Origin: Verrucomicrobiota bacterium
GTDB taxonomy: Bacteria > Verrucomicrobiota > Verrucomicrobiia > Limisphaerales > J093
Assembly (NCBI GenBank): GCA_029556615.1
Contig: JAKQDD010000134.1
Span: 1 to 64,000, forward strand
DNA length: 64,000 bases
Direction: 5' to 3'
The position numbers were made by a program, and so were the translations under genes. The stretch's first letter is position 1; the number at the start of each line of letters is the position of its first letter. The notes beneath the pieces are model-generated. The model did not search any database. It was not told where the DNA came from and saw nothing but the letters and a program-made list of their open reading frames with translations. This document shows, in pieces, positions 38,413 to 47,041 of the stretch.

Positions 38413-39928
38413 TGGAGTCGGGAACGTTACGCTTCATTTTGTTTTCGCCCTCCGCCGCAGCCCCTTTCGCCGACGCCAGACCGAAGCTCGCCATGACCGT
38501 TTCGATGGGGATGCCGTGCTCCTGGGCGACCGCCTTGGCGCGGTCCAGGATGTAGTCGATTTCCTCGAAGACCTGGTCGGTCTCCCGCCGCCAGGATCGC
38601 CCACGGTTGCCGTAGTGGTCCCGACGACTCATCAGACCCCGTGCCACATCTTCGCGCTCCTGGGCCATCTCCCGCCCGGCGTCGATGGTGATCTTGGACG
38701 GGCCGATGAAGTCGCACCGCGCCCAACCGTCGGTGCTGGGGAGCGCCCCGGACGTGATGGCGCTGGCAATCACCCGCTGCCAAGCGGAACGCCCCAACCG
38801 GGCGGCCACCTGCTTGCGGCGGTCGAACTTCCGCTGGGCCTTGCCGTTGACCGCCCGCTGGTTGGGACCAGTCAACTTCTCATCGAGGAAGAAGGCCGGC
38901 GGCAGGCCCATCCCCGCCACGAAGCAACCCGCCAGGTAGCTGATGACTTCGATGTTATTGGCCGGGGCACTCGGCGTATTGACCTGCTTCAACTCGTGGC
39001 CTTCCGGCACCGTCGGGATGTCGCCCGCAACCAGGTCGGCCACCGTAAAGCCGCGCTGCTTGGCGTTGGTCTCGGCGGGCGGTTCTTCTTCGGTCGAGGC
39101 TTCCCCGGAAGGTTCGGGCGGACTGCCCCACGGGTTTTCTTCCAGCGGCGCACCTTGGATGGCGAGGGTAAGGACGGTGGACAATTTCGAGAGGACCTTT
39201 TGAAAGCCCTTGATGTCGTTCCCGTCCCGCATGTCATTCGCCCCGCGGCGAATCGGACTCATGCCCCGGTACTGGGTGTACCGTTCTAAATCGAACAGGT
39301 GAACCAGCGCGTTGGCGTCGAGGAAAGTCTGGCCGTCCAGCCAGTAGCCAAGGACCCGCCCCTGTGTGTCGAGCTGGATGCCGTCGAAGATGCGGTCATC
39401 CGCCACCGTGGGCTTCTCGATGCGCCAGGACTCCAGAAGCTGGATCTGCGGGAAGCCGGCCTCATCGGTCCACAACGCGAACACTTCGCCGTCGGTGTCC
39501 AGGTAGAACGACCCCAGCCGTTGCAGGTCCCAGAAATCAAACCGCCCCGTGAAATCGGCGCGGTCGGCCCAGTCATCGAAGAGGCTGTTGGCGGCTTCAT
39601 TCCACTTCCGGTCGAGCGTCGCCGCCCGTGGGATCATGGGCGTCGAGTAGTTGGCGACCAGGTCGGTGGCGTAGAACACCAAGCCGACGTTGTCCCAAAG
39701 GTAGCGGGCGACACTCGCCAATTGCAGCCGGTTGAACTTGGACAGCAGCCGGTGGACGTAGAGGCCCGTGGCCGGGATCGGCGTCCGGTGGTCCACAACG
39801 TTCAATGCCTCGAAATAGTGCCGGACGGGCGTGACGGCGGGGGCGGTGTTAGCCACTTGCGGCGAGCGGTTGTTGGATGGCCGCTTCGGCGGTGGCGTGG
39901 GGAACAGGCGGCGCAGGAAGGGAATCAC
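38357..39928 (-). CDS. Phage portal protein (lambda family)
   Basis: KWNEAANSLFDDWADRADFTGRFDFWDLQRL...FFLDEKLTGPNQRAVNGKAQRKFDRRKQ. Confidence 0.85.
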   Translation of the reverse strand: MIPFLRRLFPTPPPKRPSNNRSPQVANTAPAVTPVRHYFEALNVVDHRTPIPATGLYVHRLLSKFNRLQLASVARYLWDNVGLVFYATDLVANYSTPMIPRAATLDRKWNEAANSLFDDWADRADFTGRFDFWDLQRLGSFYLDTDGEVFALWTDEAGFPQIQLLESWRIEKPTVADDRIFDGIQLDTQGRVLGYWLDGQTFLDANALVHLFDLERYTQYRGMSPIRRGANDMRDGNDIKGFQKVLSKLSTVLTLAIQGAPLEENPWGSPPEPSGEASTEEEPPAETNAKQRGFTVADLVAGDIPTVPEGHELKQVNTPSAPANNIEVISYLAGCFVAGMGLPPAFFLDEKLTGPNQRAVNGKAQRKFDRRKQVAARLGRSAWQRVIASAITSGALPSTDGWARCDFIGPSKITIDAGREMAQEREDVARGLMSRRDHYGNRGRSWRRETDQVFEEIDYILDRAKAVAQEHGIPIETVMASFGLASAKGAAAEGENKMKRNVPDSSDDAEKSSDDAGDAGAAD

Positions 39929-40263
39929 AGGACAGCCTTGTGGAATGTGGGGTGGAGGCGGTTGTAGCGGGGCACGTCGAGCGGCGGGTTCTCCGGGTCG
40001 GCGAGGGTGTTGACCCACTCCAACGACTCTTCCGCCATCACGGCGAGTTCGGCGGGGGTGTAGGCGCGGTCGAAGGTGAACGTAACCGACCCGCCCGCCT
40101 CCGCCGCGGTCAGGACCGTCTGGCCGTTGACCACGTTGGCGGCCCACTTCTGAGTCACCAGCGCTTCCAGGGCGCTGACCAGGGTGGCCCCTTCGGTCAG
40201 TTGCAGCTTGAGCGCCCGGACCAGCATCCGGACTTCCAGTCTTGGACGTGCCGTCACGCCCAA
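39925..40263 (-). CDS. Small head-tail joining (gpW-position) protein
   Basis: Immediately upstream of portal, stop overlaps portal GTG start. Confidence 0.45.
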   Translation of the reverse strand: MGVTARPRLEVRMLVRALKLQLTEGATLVSALEALVTQKWAANVVNGQTVLTAAEAGGSVTFTFDRAYTPAELAVMAEESLEWVNTLADPENPPLDVPRYNRLHPTFHKAVL

Positions 40264-40323
40264 GCGGGAACGTTACGCTTCAACACTACCCTACAGGCGG
40301 ATGGCGTGCTGATCATTCTCGAC

Positions 40324-40980
40324 ATGGCGACTCCAAATGGTGACCTTCTCGAAGGGGCAAAGACGTGCGGCGGACCACAAAGTCTTAAGCCCGGAAAGGC
40401 TATCGCGATGTTCGATCCCAGAGCAGACTTGTTCTTTGAGGACCCTCGAAATCCCAGGCGCCCGCCGGGGATGCTTGGCGTACTGTACCTGTTGCGGCAG
40501 GATGTTCTGCGTTGTCTCATGCCAGACCCCACGGGCAACAGCATTTTTGGGCGTTCCGCACTATGGCCTGGCGGCATGGCTATTCTCGCGGGTATTGACC
40601 TCTTGGGTAAGTTCTACGCAGGTGACGATACCATCGGTCAGGTCGGACAGAGGTTCACGAGTTTCATCAGGAAGTACCTCCAACCACTCTCGCCAGGCGA
40701 TGAGGATGTGCTCTATCAGCTTCGGAATTCGCTTCTCCACTCCTTCGGGCTCTATTCGAGTGCGCGCGCACAGACGTATCATTTCATGCTAACAGGAAAG
40801 GGAGGTGTGCCGTTCATTCAGCAGCCTAGGACGACTTTCTATCAGGTGGACCTCATCGTGCTGCATGAGCGCTTTGAACGCGCCATAGTAAGCTACGTGA
40901 ATGACTTGGAGGCAGACCCGAACCTCCAAACCAAGTTCTTGACCATGTTCCCGAACTACGGGGCAATCGAGATCACATGA
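40324..40980 (+). CDS. Cargo (moron) protein with HEPN-type RNxxxH motif
   Basis: Opposite strand inside late operon; LYQLRNSLLHSFGLYS contains R-N-x3-H. Confidence 0.5.
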   Translation: MATPNGDLLEGAKTCGGPQSLKPGKAIAMFDPRADLFFEDPRNPRRPPGMLGVLYLLRQDVLRCLMPDPTGNSIFGRSALWPGGMAILAGIDLLGKFYAGDDTIGQVGQRFTSFIRKYLQPLSPGDEDVLYQLRNSLLHSFGLYSSARAQTYHFMLTGKGGVPFIQQPRTTFYQVDLIVLHERFERAIVSYVNDLEADPNLQTKFLTMFPNYGAIEIT

Positions 40981-41031
40981 GGGATGACGAGATCATGTGG
41001 GAAAGCAGACGCTACAAGAAATTCGGTGCAT

Positions 41032-42855
41032 TCAGCAGTTCAGCGGTTCTTCATGCCTTTCGGGCGTGTGTTCAGGAGTCGCCTTCAGGCACCCCGAAAT
41101 GACTGCCGCCGCGTCGATCATCAGTTCGCAATCCAGGTAGTGGTTGTCCCGCCGCTTCTGAACCCACAGCACCTTGATCCGCCCCCGCGCATCTTCACGC
41201 TCTTCCCTGACCTCCGCCGTCACCTGGTCGATATAGTCCCGCCCGGTCTTCTTCGGAATGCTCCACTGGCCGACCACGCCGTGCGTGAACAGGGCCAGGT
41301 GATCCTTCAGGCTGGGATTCGACCACTGGAAGAGCGGCAGGTGACGGCGCACCCGCGCCCGGCGCGTCCCCAAGCTCGGATCGACCAGCACGCGGCGCCA
41401 CACCCGGCGCACGGTCTTTCCGCTGCGCGGGTCCTGGCTCAGGAACCACTCGGCGTCATCCCCCTTCATCGCCTTCCAGCCCGTCGCGAGGCAGAACCGG
41501 TACACTTCCGAGGCTTTGAAGCCTGTGTCGATCATCGCGTTGACCACCGGCACGTTTAGTTGGCGGCGAACTTCCTCGAGTTCTGAGGTCGTGTTGCAGC
41601 GACCGTAACCGATCAGCCGGCTCGCCCCGCCCGGTCCGAAGGCCCGCGCCACCCAGAAGTAATGTTCGCCGCCGCGTGCCTGGCGGTCCGCTGCCAGGAA
41701 GCGAGTCTTCTCCAACGGCCACGGATCGCCGAAGTCGTAGTCCCCTTTGCGCTGCTGCACGTAGTCATCGCTCGTGATCAGCCACCGGTCGAGGTCCCAA
41801 GGCTCGCCCAGCGTTTCGGTGACAAAGGTGAACATCGGCTCGATGTCCCCCTCGATCCTCATGGCGTCCACTGCGGCCAGGAACTCCTCGACGATGGACC
41901 GCCACTCGATCCAATGCGGCAGCAGCGCGTTCCAGGTGTAGCTGACCTTGGACTTCGGGGCGTTGGGATTCTGCGGCACGAAGCGTCCGTGGTTCTCGAT
42001 CCACCGACGGTCCACGGGCGTGTCTTTGATCCGTTGCCCGCAGCCGACGCACTCGAACCGGATCGTCTCGGCCAGGGCGTCGAACCGCCACTTGCCCTCG
42101 GGTTTGGTGGTGTCGTTCGAATCCCACTTCAGTTGCTCGAATGCGAGCGGCTGAAGTCGCTGGCAGGCCGGGCATTCGAAGTGCCAGACCCGCTGGTCCC
42201 CAGCGCGGTAGGCGGTGTCCATCGCGTCGCCCTTGGTGCCCGGCGTCGAAATGAGGAACCGGCGCGAGTTCCAGAAGGACCGCGTCCGCTTCAGGACCAT
42301 TTCCAGTCGCCCCGGCGGGTAGTTGCGCACTTCATCGCAGAAGAGCCACCGGATGGGTTTGGACTGGAGCCGGGCCTTCGACCCGGACCATCCTGCGTAG
42401 AAGGGCATCCCGTCGAAGGCGAACCCGGTCAGCGTCGGTTCCGCCATCCGTTCCTTGACCGGGCGGCAGGTCTCGAATGTCGGCGTCAGCCGGTCGCGGA
42501 GGAAGTCCCGGAGTTCATCCTTGGTGGCCGTCACCCACATGGCGGGGCCGGGGTCTTCCGCAATCGCCCAACACGCACAGTTCATGACGGTCTGGGTCTT
42601 CGCGCTCTGGGCGGCGCACTGGACGGCGATGTCCCGAACGCTGTTGTTGGCGAAATCCTCCATGACGGCGCGAACCCAGGGCGACGCATCCGAACGCCAC
42701 CGGCCCGGTAGGGGCGAAGTTTCATCGACGTGGACGTGTTCTTCGCACCACTGCCACGGAGGACGGCGGTCGGCTGGCTTGCAGGCGGCGCAGAAGCCTT
42801 CGATGAGCGGGTGTCGCGACTTTCCCACGCCCGAAGGCGGAACGTTACGCTTCAA
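41032..42855 (-). CDS. Phage terminase large subunit, GpA family
   Basis: VQCAAQSAKTQTVMNCACWAIAEDPGPAMWVTATKDELRDFLRDRL...WLFCDEVRNYP...ECPACQRLQPL/ECVGCGQRI zinc-binding. Confidence 0.9.
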   Translation of the reverse strand: MKRNVPPSGVGKSRHPLIEGFCAACKPADRRPPWQWCEEHVHVDETSPLPGRWRSDASPWVRAVMEDFANNSVRDIAVQCAAQSAKTQTVMNCACWAIAEDPGPAMWVTATKDELRDFLRDRLTPTFETCRPVKERMAEPTLTGFAFDGMPFYAGWSGSKARLQSKPIRWLFCDEVRNYPPGRLEMVLKRTRSFWNSRRFLISTPGTKGDAMDTAYRAGDQRVWHFECPACQRLQPLAFEQLKWDSNDTTKPEGKWRFDALAETIRFECVGCGQRIKDTPVDRRWIENHGRFVPQNPNAPKSKVSYTWNALLPHWIEWRSIVEEFLAAVDAMRIEGDIEPMFTFVTETLGEPWDLDRWLITSDDYVQQRKGDYDFGDPWPLEKTRFLAADRQARGGEHYFWVARAFGPGGASRLIGYGRCNTTSELEEVRRQLNVPVVNAMIDTGFKASEVYRFCLATGWKAMKGDDAEWFLSQDPRSGKTVRRVWRRVLVDPSLGTRRARVRRHLPLFQWSNPSLKDHLALFTHGVVGQWSIPKKTGRDYIDQVTAEVREEREDARGRIKVLWVQKRRDNHYLDCELMIDAAAVISGCLKATPEHTPERHEEPLNC

Positions 42856-42952
42856 GGCGCGGGTAGTAGCCTACCGCTGGCCGGGCGGTTCCGGCGCGTC
42901 TCGCACCGGTTCTCGCCGTTTCTCGCGGCGGTTCTCGAAGCCGTTCGACCAC

Positions 42953-42982
42953 GAAAAAGGCCCCTCAGTCGCCCGAGGGGCC
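42953..42982 (-). terminator. Rho-independent terminator
   Basis: Minus strand GGCCCCTC-GGGCGACT-GAGGGGCC-TTTTTC. Confidence 0.75.
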
Positions 42983-43004
42983 GTGTCGTCGGCGAGGTCG
43001 CCGC

Positions 43005-43349
43005 CTACTTCGCCGCCATGAGGTCGAAGGCCCGCCGGAAGAACCGTGCCCGGCCCGTAATCCGGCGCACGATCTTCACCGCCTGCGCGTCGGCGACTTT
43101 GAAGGCCGCGCCGAGTTCCTTGGCGATGTCCTCTTTCTCCTTCCCGCTCAGGAACAGGAACGTCACCAGCCCGCTCTTGCTCTCCTTCAGTTCCTCGACC
43201 GTGGCGGGCAGCCGGTCCGCCGGTTCCTCATCCTTCTCGACCTTCGCCGCCGGTTCCTTCCTGGCCTTCGCCGTTTTCGGGGCCGGGGCCGGGGTCGGGG
43301 TTTGGGTCTTCGCCGTCTGTTCTTTCTTCGCTTCTTTGTTGTTTTTCAT
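43005..43349 (-). CDS. Phage protein, unknown
   Basis: 114 aa, Lys/Ala/Pro-rich N-terminus. Confidence 0.4.
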   Translation of the reverse strand: MKNNKEAKKEQTAKTQTPTPAPAPKTAKARKEPAAKVEKDEEPADRLPATVEELKESKSGLVTFLFLSGKEKEDIAKELGAAFKVADAQAVKIVRRITGRARFFRRAFDLMAAK

Positions 43350-43633
43350 TGTGTGCTCCGTTCTTTGTTTTGTTGTTGTTCCGCACCGATCGTGAGGCTC
43401 GCTACGGTGGAGCGGTGAGAGTGTCCAAGGGAATCCATGGAAATCTTGTCCCCGGCCTCGCCGGCCCAGGGCGACGCGGACTCATGCAATTCGAGGGAAG
43501 CCGGGGCGACGGTCTGAAGTCGTCGGGCGACCTCGACCGCGCCGCGCTTATAGACGCAGAGGCAGACCAGTTCCCCCGCCGTATCGCGGACCGCCCAGAA
43601 CCGCCCGTGCTTGGTGATGGTGAAGGCGTTCAT
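43346..43633 (-). CDS. Phage hypothetical protein
   Basis: Overlapping phage-operon ORF MNAFTITKHGRFWAVRDTAGELVCLCVYKRGAVEVARRL. Confidence 0.5.
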   Translation of the reverse strand: MNAFTITKHGRFWAVRDTAGELVCLCVYKRGAVEVARRLQTVAPASLELHESASPWAGEAGDKISMDSLGHSHRSTVASLTIGAEQQQNKERSTQ

Positions 43634-44064
43634 GAGAGCGGGATGAAGCCTTGGTTGTGCTCTTGGATGGCGCGGTCATAGGCCGCTTCGATGACGCCTT
43701 GCAGCGTGTCGCAGTACACATCCCGCTGGCAGGCCAGGACCATCGACCCCGGCTGCCGTTGGCGATGCGCTTCGACCAGCCACACCGTGTAAACGTCATT
43801 GGGTTCATAGGCGATGATCAGCGTCCACACGTGGCCGCGCTTCCCGTTGACCCGGCATTGCAGGCCAACCTCGTAGTCCACGAAGCCTTGGCCGCCCTCG
43901 GACACCAGCCGGGAAGGCCGACTTGACCGGTATTCGCCGTGGGGTTCGGCACATCGGTAGGTGAAGGCGCTTGCACCGACGTAAACGAAAGCGCCCCGCA
44001 ATCCCAGGCCGCCCGCTTGCGCGATGATCGCCTGGACCGTCTCAGGTAATGATTCAGTTTTCAT
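43630..44064 (-). CDS. Phage hypothetical protein
   Basis: 144 aa, overlapping phage-operon ORF. Confidence 0.45.
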   Translation of the reverse strand: MKTESLPETVQAIIAQAGGLGLRGAFVYVGASAFTYRCAEPHGEYRSSRPSRLVSEGGQGFVDYEVGLQCRVNGKRGHVWTLIIAYEPNDVYTVWLVEAHRQRQPGSMVLACQRDVYCDTLQGVIEAAYDRAIQEHNQGFIPLS

Positions 44065-44109
44065 CGGCTAGCCTCGTAAAGGGCGCGCCGGTGAAAGGTC
44101 CAGTGTCGA

Positions 44110-44751
44110 TCAATCCGCCTGCTGCCACGCGTTCAGCCGCTCATCCAGCGTGTGCAACTGCTTTAGGATGTCATCCTCTTCTTCCTTCAACCGCGCTTCG
44201 ATCACGGCGACCGTCTGGCCTTCCAGAGACGGGGCCGTGCGGTGAACCCGCGTCACGACCTTGCGAATGGCCGCGCCCAGTTCCGCCCCCAGGTGCGTGA
44301 CTTCCTCGACCGGTATCAGCTCGCGCTTCAACTGCCGCAGTTCGACCTTCAGCTTGGCGTTCTGCAAGACGACGTGCTGGGCGCGTTCCTGGTCGTAGTT
44401 GACCAGCGTCCGGTCGGGCGACGCGAACAGCCATCGCAACAGCGCGGCGAGATACACCCGGCTGCCGCGAAACGCGGAGCAGCCGTTGCGCTTGGCGTGC
44501 TTGATGGTCGAGACGGGAATGCCGGTCGCGGCGGCGCAGGCTCCGATGCTGTCATAGGCATCCTGCATGACCCGCGACTGCTCGCGCTCGCGGTAGTAAC
44601 GCAGCAGGCCCTGGATTGTGGGGACAAGCTCGTAATGGCCCTCCACGGCCTTCGGGAACCAGCCCTCGACTGCCAGCTCGCGCAGCCGGCGGTCGGTCAA
44701 GCCCGAGAGCCTGGCGAGTTGGGCAATGGCGATGGTGCCGGTGTCGGCCAT
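44110..44751 (-). CDS. Terminase small subunit-like (Nu1/DUF1441-like HTH)
   Basis: IAIAQLARLSGLTDRRLRELAVEGWFPKAVEGHYELVPTIQGLLRYYRERE. Confidence 0.65.
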   Translation of the reverse strand: MADTGTIAIAQLARLSGLTDRRLRELAVEGWFPKAVEGHYELVPTIQGLLRYYREREQSRVMQDAYDSIGACAAATGIPVSTIKHAKRNGCSAFRGSRVYLAALLRWLFASPDRTLVNYDQERAQHVVLQNAKLKVELRQLKRELIPVEEVTHLGAELGAAIRKVVTRVHRTAPSLEGQTVAVIEARLKEEEDDILKQLHTLDERLNAWQQAD

Positions 44752-44753
44752 GA

Positions 44754-45422
44754 TTACCGCTCCGGGGCTGCGAGGATCCAACCGATGAACTCGCCGACCT
44801 GGAAGAAGGTCCGCGCCGCCTTCGGCAGCATCAGCGGATCGAGCGGGCGCTGATAACCAGCCAGGGAGAGTTCCTTGCGCAGGATGTCATCAGGCTTCGC
44901 ACCCACGGCGAGCTTCTGTTGCAGCGTCAGGCGGCTGAACGCGGTCCCTACATAGCCCGGCGGCATTTGGACCTTGTCCACGATCAGTAGTGCCCCGCCC
45001 GGCTTGGTCAAACCCTGCAACCGCCGCAGGAATGACGCCCGCGTGTCCACCGGCAAGAACATCAGCACCAGGAAGCAGACCGCGAAATCGAAGGGCTTGT
45101 AGTCGTACGACACCGCATCGGCCACGACCAGTTGCGGCGGTCCTTCATACCGGTCGGCCATTTCGCGGCTCTCTTCGACGGCGAAGAATCGCGCCTGTCG
45201 CTGGATGAGCGTTTCCTTGAGGGCCAGGCCGATGTTCCCCGTCGAGGCGCCGATGTCGTACACGACACCGTTGCGCGGAATGTAGTGCCGACCGAAATGG
45301 GCCACCGCGTTCGTCGCGAGGTCATACCACGGAAGCGACTCGCGCACGTGCTGGTCGAAGTGCTTCGCCACCGCACGACTGCGGAAGGTCCAGTGCTGGG
45401 GGATTTCAAGTGAGGATTTCAT
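44754..45422 (-). CDS. CmoA-like class I SAM-dependent enzyme (candidate carboxy-SAM synthase)
   Basis: VVYDIGASTGNIGLALKETL...FFAVEESREMADRY...FDFAVCFLVLMFLPVDTRASFLRRLQGLTKPGGALLIVDK follows the CmoA layout; overlaps the upstream MTase by 17 bp. Confidence 0.7.
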   Translation of the reverse strand: MKSSLEIPQHWTFRSRAVAKHFDQHVRESLPWYDLATNAVAHFGRHYIPRNGVVYDIGASTGNIGLALKETLIQRQARFFAVEESREMADRYEGPPQLVVADAVSYDYKPFDFAVCFLVLMFLPVDTRASFLRRLQGLTKPGGALLIVDKVQMPPGYVGTAFSRLTLQQKLAVGAKPDDILRKELSLAGYQRPLDPLMLPKAARTFFQVGEFIGWILAAPER

Positions 45423-46854
45423 CGCGGATGTTTGTAGCGATTGCCGCCATCATTACTGGGGGCACGGCCCGCCCAAGCCGCTCCCACTGCTGCGAATACG
45501 TGCCAGTCAGAATGAAGTCATCGGGGAAGGCGCAGATGCGCTTCAACTCGGCGATGGTGAGCTTCCGCTTCTCCGTCGGGTGCGTGACGCTCGCCACCCC
45601 TGGATGCCCGTGCGCCGCGCAGATCGTCGGGCACGGATGATCGGGATGCGGTCGCACCAAGTTGAAGTATTTGTCCGACGCCTGGCCGGGCTTCAGTTTA
45701 TCCCACTCGCGAGCGATGGCGTAACCGGACATGTCCACCTCGAACTGGTTCGGCTTGGTCCCCAGGATCGTCGGGCACGGTTGGTCGAGGTCATACTCGC
45801 GCCCCTTCTCATCGAACGCCGCGCCCGTCCCGCCCTTCAATCGCGCTTCGACCAGCATGGATTGCGTTTGCGTCGCCAGGACGGCGGGCGCTGGCCCGTC
45901 GGTCAAGTCTTTGCCTTCGGCCCACCCGTTGCCCTGTGGTCCCTGGATCACCTTCGCCTCGACCAGTTCGAGGCCCTGATGACTGGTAGCGGCGTTGTAG
46001 GCCCGCCCCGCACTGACGGTGGGACTGGGAGCGTCCGCCGATTTCCATGCCGGGCCGTACTTCCCGCGCACGACCCACGGCAACGCCTCGCGCAAGCTGT
46101 AGCGGTAGGGCAGCGGCTTCGGGAACACGGGGTCCTTGCCCAGGTCTTCGCGCACGCCAATGAAGATGGTCCGTTGCCGGGCCTGGGGAACCCCGAGCCA
46201 CTGGGCATCGAGGACCTTGCAGCCCACCCGGTAGCCACACGCCTTCAGCCTGGCCAGGATTTCGAGGAAGTAACCCTTGGCCACACCTTTCACCAACCCG
46301 CTGACGTTCTCCGCCACGAAGGCGCGAGGGCGCAACCCTTCGAGCAGTCGCACGTACTCGAAGAAAAGGTCATCCACTCGCTGGACTGTGTCGGAGTATT
46401 TCTTCGCCTTGCCCCAGTGCTTCTCGCGCTTGCCGGCGGTGCTGAAGCTGGCGCAGGGCGGCGACCCATCCAGCAGATCGAGTTCGCCGACCTTCAGTCC
46501 GACCGCCTCGAGGATTTCGGCGGGCTGAACCTTCCGAATGTCCCGCGTGTCGAGGATCGTGTCCGGGTGGTTGGCCCGGTACACATCCGCCGCCGCCGGG
46601 ATGAACTCGCTCGCCCACGCCACACGGAAGCCGGCCATCCGGTATCCGAGACAGGACCCACCGCAACCGCTGAACGTCGAGATGACGCGCAGACCGTTGT
46701 GGGGCACGGCAGCGATCTCCGCCATGCTGGGGACGCGGTAGGGTGGTTTGTCAGTCTTCACGGCAGAAGTTGAGGATGGCGCGGGCGACGACCGACGCGC
46801 CGCACCAGCGCTGGTCATATCGGTGTTGGATTTCGACTTCGCGGTCCGCATCAA
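45406..46854 (-). CDS. C5-cytosine DNA methyltransferase with Arg in motif X
   Basis: Motif I ISTFSGCGGSCLGYRMAGF, IV GSPPCASFSTAGKR, VI FVAENVSGLV, VIII QARQRTIFIGVR, X RLGRAVPPVMMAAIATNI. Confidence 0.92.
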   Translation of the reverse strand: MMRTAKSKSNTDMTSAGAARRSSPAPSSTSAVKTDKPPYRVPSMAEIAAVPHNGLRVISTFSGCGGSCLGYRMAGFRVAWASEFIPAAADVYRANHPDTILDTRDIRKVQPAEILEAVGLKVGELDLLDGSPPCASFSTAGKREKHWGKAKKYSDTVQRVDDLFFEYVRLLEGLRPRAFVAENVSGLVKGVAKGYFLEILARLKACGYRVGCKVLDAQWLGVPQARQRTIFIGVREDLGKDPVFPKPLPYRYSLREALPWVVRGKYGPAWKSADAPSPTVSAGRAYNAATSHQGLELVEAKVIQGPQGNGWAEGKDLTDGPAPAVLATQTQSMLVEARLKGGTGAAFDEKGREYDLDQPCPTILGTKPNQFEVDMSGYAIAREWDKLKPGQASDKYFNLVRPHPDHPCPTICAAHGHPGVASVTHPTEKRKLTIAELKRICAFPDDFILTGTYSQQWERLGRAVPPVMMAAIATNIRDEILT

Positions 46855-47041
46855 AGGCGGGAAGTCCGGCCCGCGCCTTCAATGCCTGCGCTTGGTGCGA
46901 CAGGCACATCCGGCAAACCAGTAGTCCGGCCAGCGCGTCGTCGATGCCGTCGATAGCATGGCGCAGCGTCTGAAGGTCGGTGTTGGGCTTCGGCGCACTC
47001 ACGACGGCTTGCCACTCCACCGGTAGGCGCATTTTGGACAC
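46751..47041 (-). CDS. AroQ-type chorismate mutase-like protein
   Basis: LQTLRHAIDGIDDALAGLLVCRMCLSHQAQALKARAGLPAFDADREVEIQHRY matches the AroQ helix 1 pattern LR..ID.ID..L..LL..R and downstream K...G....D..RE. Confidence 0.82.
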   Translation of the reverse strand: MSKMRLPVEWQAVVSAPKPNTDLQTLRHAIDGIDDALAGLLVCRMCLSHQAQALKARAGLPAFDADREVEIQHRYDQRWCGASVVARAILNFCRED

